DNA of 64,000 nt, from assembly GCA_937872515.1 (NCBI GenBank), contig CALMSX010000115.1:62001-126000 (forward strand). The letters are read 5' to 3'. Source of the stretch: an uncultured Bacteroidota bacterium. Lineage in GTDB: Bacteria; Bacteroidota; Bacteroidia; Chitinophagales; Saprospiraceae. The notes beneath the pieces were generated by a model that worked only from the letters and a program-made list of their open reading frames with translations, did not search any database and had not been told where the DNA came from. This document shows positions 17,259 to 25,186 of this stretch, one piece after another (position 1 is the stretch's first letter; the number at the start of each line of letters is the position of its first letter). A program made the translations under genes and the position numbers.

Positions 17259-17284
17259 AAGTAGGCATGTATACATGCCTACTT
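17259..17284. promoter_or_regulatory. Perfect 26-bp palindrome between two T9SS genes
   Basis: AAGTAGGCATGTA (17259-17271) is followed immediately by its exact reverse complement up to 17284. It overlaps the leader of the 15709-17244 gene and lies 10 nt past the stop of the 17295-20777 gene. It could be an intercistronic hairpin that attenuates or stabilises mRNA, or a protein-binding site. There is no T-run, so it is not a classical terminator. Confidence 0.7.
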
Positions 17285-17294
17285 CATTTTGATG

Positions 17295-20200
17295 TTACTT
17301 AATAAGTATTACTTTGAATTCTTTAGTATCTCCAGATGATGAAGTTGTTTTTAGGAAATATAAACCTCCAACTTCATTACTTAAATCAATGGTAGCAAGA
17401 TTGATTTTGTCAATAAACTTAGCATGTACTTTTTGACCACTGCTATTAAAGACATTAATCGAGCCAGTAAATTCACTTGAAAAAGTCATATTTACTATGC
17501 CATTGGTAGGATTTGGTGCTACAGATACATCAACATCTTTAAGCTTCAGAGTAACTCTTGGCTCTGCTGATTCTAAACATCCATCATATATATCATAGTA
17601 TGTGCGATTATATGTATTTGCCATGGCTCTTGCTAAGTGAATAGCCTCTCCATTAAGATCAGAGCAATCAGTGGCATATGCCTCCAGTGCTGCCTTGTCA
17701 CTATTTGCAACCTTGCCTTGTTTGATAAAGTTGATATAGATTTTCAATATTTCTTTCCATTTATTGACTATGATTGATGTGCAGTTGATAGTATTGAGTT
17801 CATTTTTAAGGCTGTCCAGCCTTAAGCTATCAGCATTTCTTTCACTATCCAATTGAGGTTTGATAGTGATCATTTCTAGTGACATTTGCTCTTTAACGGC
17901 TGCTTTTCCTTTATCACTAGTCTCATTTTGGTATTGGGCTTGTAGTGCCTTTACATTACCATCATTTACGTTACTCTCACTCACCTTAGCTAAAGCTACA
18001 GATACATCTACTATCTTTGTAATGCCACACAAAGTTTGGAATTCAGGATCAAATTTAATGCAGTTTGGTAGAGTGAAGCCAGCCTTAGTTTTACTGTATT
18101 TAAGTAAGTGTACCAACTTTACAAAAAATAATTCTGGCTTTGTATTCTTGATAGATTTCAGATAATTCCAATAAGCACATAATTTATTTGGATCATTGCC
18201 AAAGATAAAGTTATCTCCTATCACCAAACCATCACAATCTTGGTAAGCAGTGACATTATTTGGTACAAACCAACCACTAGTTGGATTAGGGTTACTTGGT
18301 CGATGATTTAAACTTGTGCCATAACCTGAATTATAAGGAAATTGTGAAAAAGTGAAAACTTGCGGATCTGCTTCTGCATTGCCACCAAGGAAGATGTTAC
18401 CCCAATTTTCTGTTATAATTGAAGGATCATTTGGATGTAATGTTGCTTGAGTACCAATTTCCGACTTAATCTTCAAATCATATCCAGTGCCATCAAAGGT
18501 ATTAGCTTTAATAGTTTGTTGTTCAGAATTGTAGAGAATGTCTTGAGCCTCATCATAAACAGAGTTTACCTCATTACAGAAGTATTGATTTCCTGTAGTG
18601 TTTTGCACTAGTACTCCAGTCCGTTGATCTCCTGTTACAATATTCTGATTTATAACTTCATTAAAATTACCAGTAGCCTTTATTGCTGCAGTTCTAAAAT
18701 TCTTTTGGAAGCCAGAATTATACACTGTATTGTTCATAATGGTTGTATTTCCAGCCCACGTAGAGTTTATTCCAAATTCAGATTGGTCAGCAGAAATATG
18801 ATTTTGGGTGACAGTATGTCCATTACCAAATTGTAAATTTACAGGGCCTCCAGTGAGTTGACCATTTGCACTGAAATTTGTTGAAATATTATTATTCTCT
18901 ATCGTAACTTCGTTACTTCCCCACGCAGAAACTGCATTGGAAGCGCTAGCTATAGTAAAGTTGTGCTTAATAGTACAGCCATCACTTAACACCAATCCAA
19001 TAGCTGGTCTTTCATTTTGATTTTCAATGCCGTACCACCAATTATTATTTGATATTGAACAATTTTCAACAGTAGTAGTTGGTGAAATAGTTATGGCTAT
19101 GCCTTGTTCTTGATAGGTAATATTACAATCAAAAATTGAGCTTCCTGAAGAAGTCATCAATGTAATAGCATCTTTTGTGAAATTGATGTTATAATCATTT
19201 ACTATGATAGGAGAACTTATGGAATATATTCCATACGAAGTATTATTGATAGAGCCATGATTAAATTCGTGAACTTTGGCACTGGAGTATGTTTGTATGC
19301 CGGTATTAAAATCCTTGATATCCATATTGTAAATGAAATCAGTATTTACATTGCCATCAAGTTTTAATCCAGTACCTATTGTATTCCCTTTGCCATCCAT
19401 ATTTAGCTTGTATATTTGCAAAGTACTATTGGCTTGGGCATCTACACCATTAGCTACATTTTTTAAGAAAGTCTCATCTGTGTCGAAGAAGCCGCCTGAT
19501 TCTATTTTTATTCCTGCCCAGGAATGGGAGGTATTGCAAGAAGCATCAATGGTAGATCCTTGTACTACAAGTCGACCGCCATTTTTAACAATAATACCTT
19601 TGTCATTGGCAAATAGGGCATTTGTTAAAAATATGTGTAATGTCGCTCCATTCTCAACAATTAAATTCCCGGCATAAAAATTGTTACCAGTTATAAAAGT
19701 ATTATTTACAATAACATTGTCTGGTTCAATATCACAGCAATCTCTGAAAGTTACTTGAACTGATGCAGGTTCAGTAAAACAACTTCCATTCTCGAAAAAA
19801 TAATATGCGAAATAATTGCCGTTTGTTGTGATAATTGTTGATGCTAATGGTTCTAAACCATCATCAGGATTTGAATCAGTTGACCAAATTAATGTGCTAT
19901 TTGGTGGCAAATTACCGATTTGTAAAGTTGACAAATCAAATGAAAGAACAGCAGGACAACTTACCACTACATTTTGATTATTTAATAATGGTGAAATTGG
20001 ATAAAGTGTTTGTAATGCTAAAATATCATTTTGATTTAATTGGCAAGTAGATGTACAAAAATTTCCAGCTGCAATTTCCCCACCGCCTGAATTAATAATA
20101 GATCCAGCATCAAATCCTGTAGGAGTACCTTGCACATGAACAGGATCTACACCTATTTGATCGTTATGGTAAAATCCTAATGTGTGAGCAATTTCGTGCA

Positions 20201-20777
20201 TTACAGTGTGCATAAAGAAGCATTGTGTGAGTTCTTCATTAGTACAAAGACAATTTGTCCAATTCACATCTAATTGAATTCCTGAGCCTATACTCCCACC
20301 TGAAGGAAAGAATGTTTGATCATTTGGTGCACTGTCACCAGGATTGTTGGGGTCTGGAAAAGCAGCATTAGCAAAACCACAACCTCCACCATTTGTACAT
20401 TCTATTACCAAGTCAGCATCATTGACATCTTCAGCAATAATAAAATTAATAGCAATAGGAGCATTATTGTATTCATTTAAAGCTGCAGGTATAGCATCTT
20501 CATAAGGTGTGCCATCACAGCTTTCAAAAAATACTCTTATACCGTCTGCAGCTTCACAAGGTGTAATAAATGTAAAATCATCATCGCCCATATAAAATTG
20601 CCTTTCTGGGTGATCCTTAGGTCTAAGTAGTTCTGGTCTATATGAACAGGCCTTACACCAGTTTCTATATGTTGTATTTTCTGACTCATTTGGCTTGCAA
20701 AGAGCCTTTCGGTGCTCCTGGCCCAATAGGTTTGAAACCGCAAGTATAAAAGTTGCAATAATTATTATATTTTTCAT
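17295..20777 (-). CDS. Large secreted zinc metalloprotease-like protein with beta-helix and T9SS sorting domain
   Basis: 1160 residues. A signal peptide (IIIIATFILAVSNLLGQ) is followed by a matrixin-like metalloprotease region with the zinc site HEIAHTLGFYH (HExxHxxGxxH, about 190-200). Next comes a long right-handed beta-helix region (about 350-800) rich in GNTIGTGLKLDGN-, NNTSYGIYS- and NHTVTQNHI-like turns, then a helical stretch (about 930-1070). It ends in a type A T9SS domain: VSVAPNPTNGIVNMTFSSEF, SGQKVHA, GGLYFLKTTS. Probably a surface or extracellular protease/adhesin. It is the first gene of a likely two-gene unit with the downstream T9SS protein. Confidence 0.85.
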   Translation of the reverse strand: MKNIIIIATFILAVSNLLGQEHRKALCKPNESENTTYRNWCKACSYRPELLRPKDHPERQFYMGDDDFTFITPCEAADGIRVFFESCDGTPYEDAIPAALNEYNNAPIAINFIIAEDVNDADLVIECTNGGGCGFANAAFPDPNNPGDSAPNDQTFFPSGGSIGSGIQLDVNWTNCLCTNEELTQCFFMHTVMHEIAHTLGFYHNDQIGVDPVHVQGTPTGFDAGSIINSGGGEIAAGNFCTSTCQLNQNDILALQTLYPISPLLNNQNVVVSCPAVLSFDLSTLQIGNLPPNSTLIWSTDSNPDDGLEPLASTIITTNGNYFAYYFFENGSCFTEPASVQVTFRDCCDIEPDNVIVNNTFITGNNFYAGNLIVENGATLHIFLTNALFANDKGIIVKNGGRLVVQGSTIDASCNTSHSWAGIKIESGGFFDTDETFLKNVANGVDAQANSTLQIYKLNMDGKGNTIGTGLKLDGNVNTDFIYNMDIKDFNTGIQTYSSAKVHEFNHGSINNTSYGIYSISSPIIVNDYNINFTKDAITLMTSSGSSIFDCNITYQEQGIAITISPTTTVENCSISNNNWWYGIENQNERPAIGLVLSDGCTIKHNFTIASASNAVSAWGSNEVTIENNNISTNFSANGQLTGGPVNLQFGNGHTVTQNHISADQSEFGINSTWAGNTTIMNNTVYNSGFQKNFRTAAIKATGNFNEVINQNIVTGDQRTGVLVQNTTGNQYFCNEVNSVYDEAQDILYNSEQQTIKANTFDGTGYDLKIKSEIGTQATLHPNDPSIITENWGNIFLGGNAEADPQVFTFSQFPYNSGYGTSLNHRPSNPNPTSGWFVPNNVTAYQDCDGLVIGDNFIFGNDPNKLCAYWNYLKSIKNTKPELFFVKLVHLLKYSKTKAGFTLPNCIKFDPEFQTLCGITKIVDVSVALAKVSESNVNDGNVKALQAQYQNETSDKGKAAVKEQMSLEMITIKPQLDSERNADSLRLDSLKNELNTINCTSIIVNKWKEILKIYINFIKQGKVANSDKAALEAYATDCSDLNGEAIHLARAMANTYNRTYYDIYDGCLESAEPRVTLKLKDVDVSVAPNPTNGIVNMTFSSEFTGSINVFNSSGQKVHAKFIDKINLATIDLSNEVGGLYFLKTTSSSGDTKEFKVILIK

Positions 20778-21129
20778 AGTAAAATGATTTGGAATTAGAA
20801 AAATTGTTCAATCTTTTTCTAACCTCTTTGACAGGAGTGAGGGGTAGTAGATTTCTCCTTATAGCAGTGATTAAAAGTCATTTCATGACAAGCTCTCGTT
20901 GCTGACTTTTTAGCTATTTCATTTGGTTATTGTTCTTTAAGTTTTCATTTTTTAGCGTTTTAAGAGTTAGATGACATTATTGTCCGCCCTCATTTGTGTT
21001 TTAAAGTTAGTACTTTTTTTTTTAGTTCTGTAACTCAAAACGTCATTTTTCTTGCTTCGTTTTTTTTGAGTTTTTAGTAGACCTGCTGATTTTAGTAGTA
21101 ACTTTTAACTTTCAATCGATGAGAACTTA
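20778..21129. other. Upstream region of the metalloprotease gene
   Basis: No ORF is convincing. It presumably holds the promoter of the 17295-20777 gene. I see no clear TAnnTTTG box and no strong hairpin. Confidence 0.4.
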
Positions 21130-21530
21130 TTTATATCCGCAACCCGCCTATAGCCGCAGTTTAGATATTTTTGTCAACCATATGATAATCAGATTTAATA
21201 TCTGATATCAATTATTTATACTCACTTAAAACTCGCTTGTATTCATAAGTATTTAAGCGTTTAAAAATGGTAATTAGTAGGTAATGAGTAAGATTGAAGC
21301 TATCATCCAACCTACATTTTGGCATTTTGGTCTTGAGAATTGAATTTGGATTTGCAATCAAAGAGTATAGTGCGGGCATTTTCATGAAGTACTTTTTAGC
21401 TTGGTAAATGTAAGAATTCTTATCGGTTAAAAAAAATAAAATTTGATATTTTAACAAAATTTTAATATCAGAATAATATTTGGTAATACTATTTATTCGT
21501 TCATTCTCACCAAATATTATTCTAAGAATT
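21130..21530. repeat. Interspersed non-coding repeat block, copy 2
   Basis: Begins with TATATCCGCAACCCGCC, related to the 17-bp tandem at 10071. It then follows copy 1 through ACTCGC..GTAT and TATTTAAGCGTTTA, and ends in the best-preserved palindrome-family element. Divergence from copy 1 is substantial but the order of blocks is the same. The 81-codon ORF covering it (21212-21457) is not protein-like. Confidence 0.65.
21470..21523. repeat. Palindrome-family element, copy 3 (perfect arms)
   Basis: AGAATAATATTTGG (21470-21483) and CCAAATATTATTCT (21510-21523) are perfect 14-bp inverted arms with a 26-nt spacer. The rest of the gap to 21765 has no visible gene or repeat. Confidence 0.85.
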
Positions 21531-21765
21531 TAATAGCATTTGATTTCGCAAATACTGCACGGATAAAGTTCTGTTTCTTCTTTTCTACAATACCTCCTGT
21601 ATCCCACATCTGTCATTTTTTACTTCGTTATTGAGAATACTACACTCTATTGCGATACAATGTTAAAAGCCTTTAGTCCAAACAAATATTTGCTTTGGGT
21701 TAGAGGAGTTATTAGAAAGGTAGGGCACCTAACCCCATTTCTTTCCTACAAAGCCCCCCTTTTTT

Positions 21766-22443
21766 TCAAATCCTCACCACCTTCCCCCTCCCAATAACCT
21801 TATGCCGATCGATGGCAATATGAAGATAGGTACCAGTTGGCATAGCTGTGAGGTCTAGGCTGTTCCAATCATCAAATGCCCGCTGCTGAAATATCCGCTT
21901 ACCCATGATATCGTACAGATAAAAAATAGCATGTTCCGGAATGTAGTCTTGGATGGAGACCAACAGCGGCCCGTCTGTGGGGTTTGGATGTAATGTTGTT
22001 CTACCTAGTACCACTTCCTCCTCCGGGATAGCATTAGGCCCTAGGGTGAGCCATCGGCAAATGGTGTCACAGCTGTTTTCATTACATACGGTAAGGCAAA
22101 CCTTATAACTGCCATTTTGTGGAAAGGTATGCCAGAGCGGCCTTTTGCCGTTCCACGACTTGCCATCGCCAAACTTCCAGCGCCACGATTCGGGGCGGAA
22201 ATAGGATAAGTCGGTAAATCTTACCCTCAGGTGGTTGATGGTATCAGCCTCAAACCGAAACTTGGCTACCGGGTGGTTGTCTAAACCCAGGGTATAGGTG
22301 GGGGAGCCATCAGGAGGGCTGAACATGTAACTGGTTTTCACCTCGATTTGCCCATCATTTTGATAGGGATACAAAGTAAATGGACAAGTAATCCTTGACA
22401 ATTGGGTCCACCGCCAATATTTCTCCTGTCTCTTTATTTTCAA
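21766..22443 (-). pseudogene. 5'-truncated PKD-domain T9SS protein fused to a repeat
   Basis: Only the C-terminal part of a secreted protein is left. A PKD-like domain (SWRWKFGDGKSWNGKRPLWHTF, NGSYKVCLTVCNENSC) is followed by a type A T9SS domain (TTLHPNPTDGPLLVSIQDY, YLYDIMGKRIFQQ, GTYLHIA, GRGKVVRI). There is no signal peptide. The first ~25 codons of the open frame (WRWTQLSRITCPFTLYPYQ) are simply another frame of the transglutaminase-gene fragment that joins at about 22383. The natural 5' end has been lost by recombination at the repeat. Confidence 0.75.
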
Positions 22444-22650
22444 TGGTCACAAAATCGTGGTCTTTAAAAAATGGGGTAGAGAAGTAGGGGTGAATTTTGG
22501 TGCCAGGAAAATAGAGTTGACCAATCCTGGGTTTGGCAGTCCATTGGTCAGCCAGGTCATATTTTTTTAGGAGATAATTGCATGTTGTGGTAAAAAAGGC
22601 TGCATAGCCTACACAATGAGCTGTCCGGGAGGTGATGAGTAAATTTGGAT
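22355..22650 (-). pseudogene. Second 5'-truncated copy of the transglutaminase-like gene
   Basis: Same C-terminal coding segment as at 10673-10976, here ending AVDPIVKDYLS and a TGA at 22355. It overlaps the 5' region of the PKD fragment. The upstream junction with the TonB-like fragment (near 22650) is the same as in the first copy, so the two regions descend from one composite. Confidence 0.8.
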
Positions 22651-22990
22651 TAATGTATTATATAATTTGTTGGACCCGTCCTCTCAAACAATTCATTTTT
22701 TTAATAATGGCTCGTTTCGGTTTTAAGTTTTACCTGGGCTGCAGTTTTGATGAAGTCATAATTAAATTCGTGATTTTTTTCAAGAGGTTCGATGTTAAAC
22801 CTTGTTCTTATTAATGCCATCATTTTTTCTTTCATTTCAGGTCTCAGTTTTTCTTTAGTTTTTTCAAAAGCAGATTTGACTGCATCTTCAAAATATTTGT
22901 GCTCTTTTTGGTTTTTTTGAATGATTTCAAATGCTCCATCCCCAAGATTAAGTACAAGAAATTCCAGGTCACCTTGCAGAATTTGAAAAT
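22638..22990 (-). pseudogene. 5'-truncated copy of the TonB-like secreted protein
   Basis: Encodes GDLEFLVLNLGDGAFEIIQ to KTAAQVKLKTETSHY, near-identical to the C-terminal part of the 10968-11501 protein. The signal peptide and TonB-like YPA segment are missing. A stop follows SHY where the first copy reads on. Homology ends near 22988. The open frame begins at 23000 with a short unrelated lead, so it is probably not a functional gene. Confidence 0.75.
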
Positions 22991-22997
22991 GGGTGCT

Positions 22998-23085
22998 CAA
23001 CGGTTGCTCTATCCGTTTTTATGAAGGGGAGGTGTTGCGTTAATTTCGCTGTTGTAGGATCAGTCACACTAATGCAATAAGATGT
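22998..23085 (-). repeat. Possible attC-like site after the 23098 gene (weak)
   Basis: CAACGGTTGC at the left and TTGCCTGCAATGTT at the right can pair through AAC-x-x-TTGC. It lies just past the stop of the 23098 gene. The match is short and could be chance. Confidence 0.25.
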
Positions 23086-23097
23086 TGCCTGCAATGT

Positions 23098-23865
23098 TTA
23101 GTCATTATTTGATTCTATTGCAGGTTTTGTAAACGCTATCTCACTTGAAGAGTTACTTTTGTTTCCTGATTGGTCAAATAATTGAAAGGTAACTTCAAAA
23201 TTGCTACCACTGTCAAATTTAAAAGCACCCGAACACATACCGTGTCCAACCAATGTTACTCCATTTTCGATAGTCAATATATAGGTCGTTACTTTTCCTT
23301 TTTCTTTGTTCTTAACGTTTGCTCTTACAAATAATTCTGATTCGTCATGCCCTGTAATTGCAAAATAAACCCAACTTTCAGGACCACAACCATAATAAAC
23401 TAAAGTCTTTTTTTGTTCTGTTGGTGTGTTATTTAAAGTTGGAATATCGTTGTCTACTATCTTATTTATTTTGAATTTCGAAGACTCCCACTTTTTTGAT
23501 GTACTGTTGTAAGACTCAGGTTGTCGTTCATAATTTGGTAAGTTGTCAATTTGAAGTGTGTATAGTTCGTCAACTTTTAATTCAGTTGCTGGCTTCAAAA
23601 CAACTTGTGTCAAACTTTTTTCTCCTGTCAAGGTTTCAATGACATTTAATTGAACTTTTTCATTGGGAGACTTTAAATAGATTGGATATTTAGTATTCAA
23701 GTCAGAAATTAGTAATTGGCTTAAAGCATAGAATTCTAATATTATAAGTCCATTTTTATTTAGTGTCGAAGTTTTTGACAGACAGTAAATACCACTATGG
23801 CTACAGTTTGCAGATGCTACCGTCGAAAATAAAAAAGTCAGTATAATAATTGTAATCTGTCTCAT
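23098..23865 (-). CDS. Secreted protein of unknown function
   Basis: About 255 residues from the ATG at 23865 (MRQITIIILTFLFSTVASAN, a clean signal peptide). Starting at 23943 would translate the attC-like repeat, so the shorter start is preferred. The mature protein has two regions that look like beta-sandwich domains (YPIYLKSPNEKVQLNV...LYTLQIDNLP; WVYFAITGHDESELFVRANV...FEVTFQLFDQSG) and several cysteines. Not recognised. A single-gene unit with an attC-like site just upstream, belonging to the next unit. Confidence 0.7.
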   Translation of the reverse strand: MRQITIIILTFLFSTVASANCSHSGIYCLSKTSTLNKNGLIILEFYALSQLLISDLNTKYPIYLKSPNEKVQLNVIETLTGEKSLTQVVLKPATELKVDELYTLQIDNLPNYERQPESYNSTSKKWESSKFKINKIVDNDIPTLNNTPTEQKKTLVYYGCGPESWVYFAITGHDESELFVRANVKNKEKGKVTTYILTIENGVTLVGHGMCSGAFKFDSGSNFEVTFQLFDQSGNKSNSSSEIAFTKPAIESNND

Positions 23866-23876
23866 GGAATTACAAG

Positions 23877-23949
23877 TAACAGTTTGGCTTTGTGACGTGT
23901 CGTCCCAATAAGGTGGAGTGTGCATCAAAGCCTGTGTTCTCATCTGGTT
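23877..23949 (-). repeat. attC-like site after the lipoprotein gene
   Basis: TAACAGTTTGGCTTTG (23877-23892) pairs with CAAAGCCTGTGTTC through GGCTTTG/CAAAGCC. About three quarters of the positions match the site at 15609-15687, including the TGACGTG segment. It sits between the stop of the lipoprotein gene and the start of the next gene, 11 nt from that start. Confidence 0.55.
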
Positions 23950-23971
23950 GATTTTTTTTGATGTTATTTCA

Positions 23972-24499
23972 CTAATTTTTTTTCAGAGTTTTCAGAATTG
24001 ATATTACCTCCTCAAGCTTTTCTTTTTCAAATTGAATTTTGGCACTCTCCAAATATTTATCTTCAACTTGTAAATACAGTGTACCAAAAGATAAATTATC
24101 AGAATTATGATAGAATATGGCTTCTATTATATCATTTTTGCAAAATTCTATCTTTTGATCAAATGACGTTGTGGCGTCAATGGTGGAACCAATTACTGAA
24201 TTTGGGATAGGATGATCTAAAGACCAGCCATAGAATTTTATACAATCAGTTGGACATAAGAAACTATATTTTACAATTACTTTATCAGAAAACTTTAAGA
24301 AATTAGCAAATTTTTGGACCACCAATCCATCACCTGTATAATTTGTGGGAAATTGAATGGTAAAATCTTGATTTAAATCTTCAGTTATATAGTCGGGATT
24401 TTGTTGAATTTCTATACAATCCGTATTGGAAATGTCTGGTTCTTTATCGCAGCAGGCAGCAAATGACAGGGCAAGCAAAGTGATGGCTATAATTTTCAT
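23972..24499 (-). CDS. Lipoprotein of unknown function
   Basis: A 175-residue protein with a lipoprotein signal (MKIIAITLLALSFAAC, lipobox Cys16), so anchored to a membrane after lipidation. The mature part is probably beta-rich (TEDLNQDFTIQFPTNYTGDG; NDIIEAIFYHNSDN) with a short C-terminal helix (SAKIQFEKEKLEEVISIL). Not recognised. It is a single-gene unit with an attC-like site after it. Confidence 0.75.
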   Translation of the reverse strand: MKIIAITLLALSFAACCDKEPDISNTDCIEIQQNPDYITEDLNQDFTIQFPTNYTGDGLVVQKFANFLKFSDKVIVKYSFLCPTDCIKFYGWSLDHPIPNSVIGSTIDATTSFDQKIEFCKNDIIEAIFYHNSDNLSFGTLYLQVEDKYLESAKIQFEKEKLEEVISILKTLKKN

Positions 24500-24529
24500 G
24501 TCTATCTTTTGAATAAAAAAAATTTATTT

Positions 24530-24976
24530 TAATGTGGGCTAAATTCGAGCTGGAAGCCATTCCCCAACCTCCAAAGAGCAATCTTGGGCTCAAGAACTAA
24601 ATCAGGATTTGCGATAAAAAGGGTCGGCGCGGGCTGTTTCATTCAGTACTTTTTAGGCAGGTAAAAGTAATGAGAATTATTAAATATAAGGTAACAAATT
24701 TAAGAAAATCAATTAAATTTGTCAAAACAGAATAATATTTGGATTGGGCGTTCCTGGGATTTGATATCCAAATATTATTTGCTGCTTTTCTTAATAGCAA
24801 CAGAAAAAACTTCCATGCCCTCTAAAATGTCAATTAACCCTACGAACCTATTATATCAGCGATGAGGCAGGGGGCATTCCTCCTACTTTCAATACCTTCT
24901 TCTAATCATTGATTGCATAAGAATACTGACCTGCCTAACGCCCCAATAAAGAACCCATTTTCGGACGGATTGTGCT
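24530..24976. repeat. Interspersed non-coding repeat block, copy 3
   Basis: Homologous along its length to 10220-10672 (shared agctggaagccatt, gggctgtt.cat, gtaaaagtaatgagaattatt, gggatttgatatcc, ttgattgcataa, cctgcctaa). It leads directly into a transglutaminase-gene fragment, as copy 1 does. No gene. Confidence 0.8.
24729..24781. repeat. Palindrome-family element, copy 4
   Basis: AGAATAATATTTGG (24729-24742) and CCAAATATTATTTG (24768-24781) with a 25-nt spacer resembling that of copy 1 (GCGTTCCTGGGATTTGATAT). Confidence 0.8.
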
Positions 24977-25186
24977 TCATTGTGTATAGATTCTAAAATC
25001 AATGGACAAGTAATCCTTTACAGCTGGGTCCACCGCAAAGGTTTCTCCTGTCTCTTTATTTTCAATGGTCACAAAATCGTGGTCTTTAAAAAATGGGGTA
25101 GGGAAGTATGGTTTGCCTAAAGAATGAAGGTGGACAATCTTAGGTGTGGAAGGCCAAGGGTCTGCCTGGTTATAACTTCTGGCTTT
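24977..25186 (-). pseudogene. Third, more diverged fragment of the transglutaminase-like gene
   Basis: Encodes PYFPTPFFKDHDFVTIENK to FAVDPAVKDYLSIDFRIYTQ and a TGA at 24977. It keeps the His and Asp motifs but lacks the Cys-containing part. The upstream portion (ARSYNQADPWPSTPKIV) differs from the other copies, so this is a different family member. It abuts the 3' end of hipA at 25185. Confidence 0.75.
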
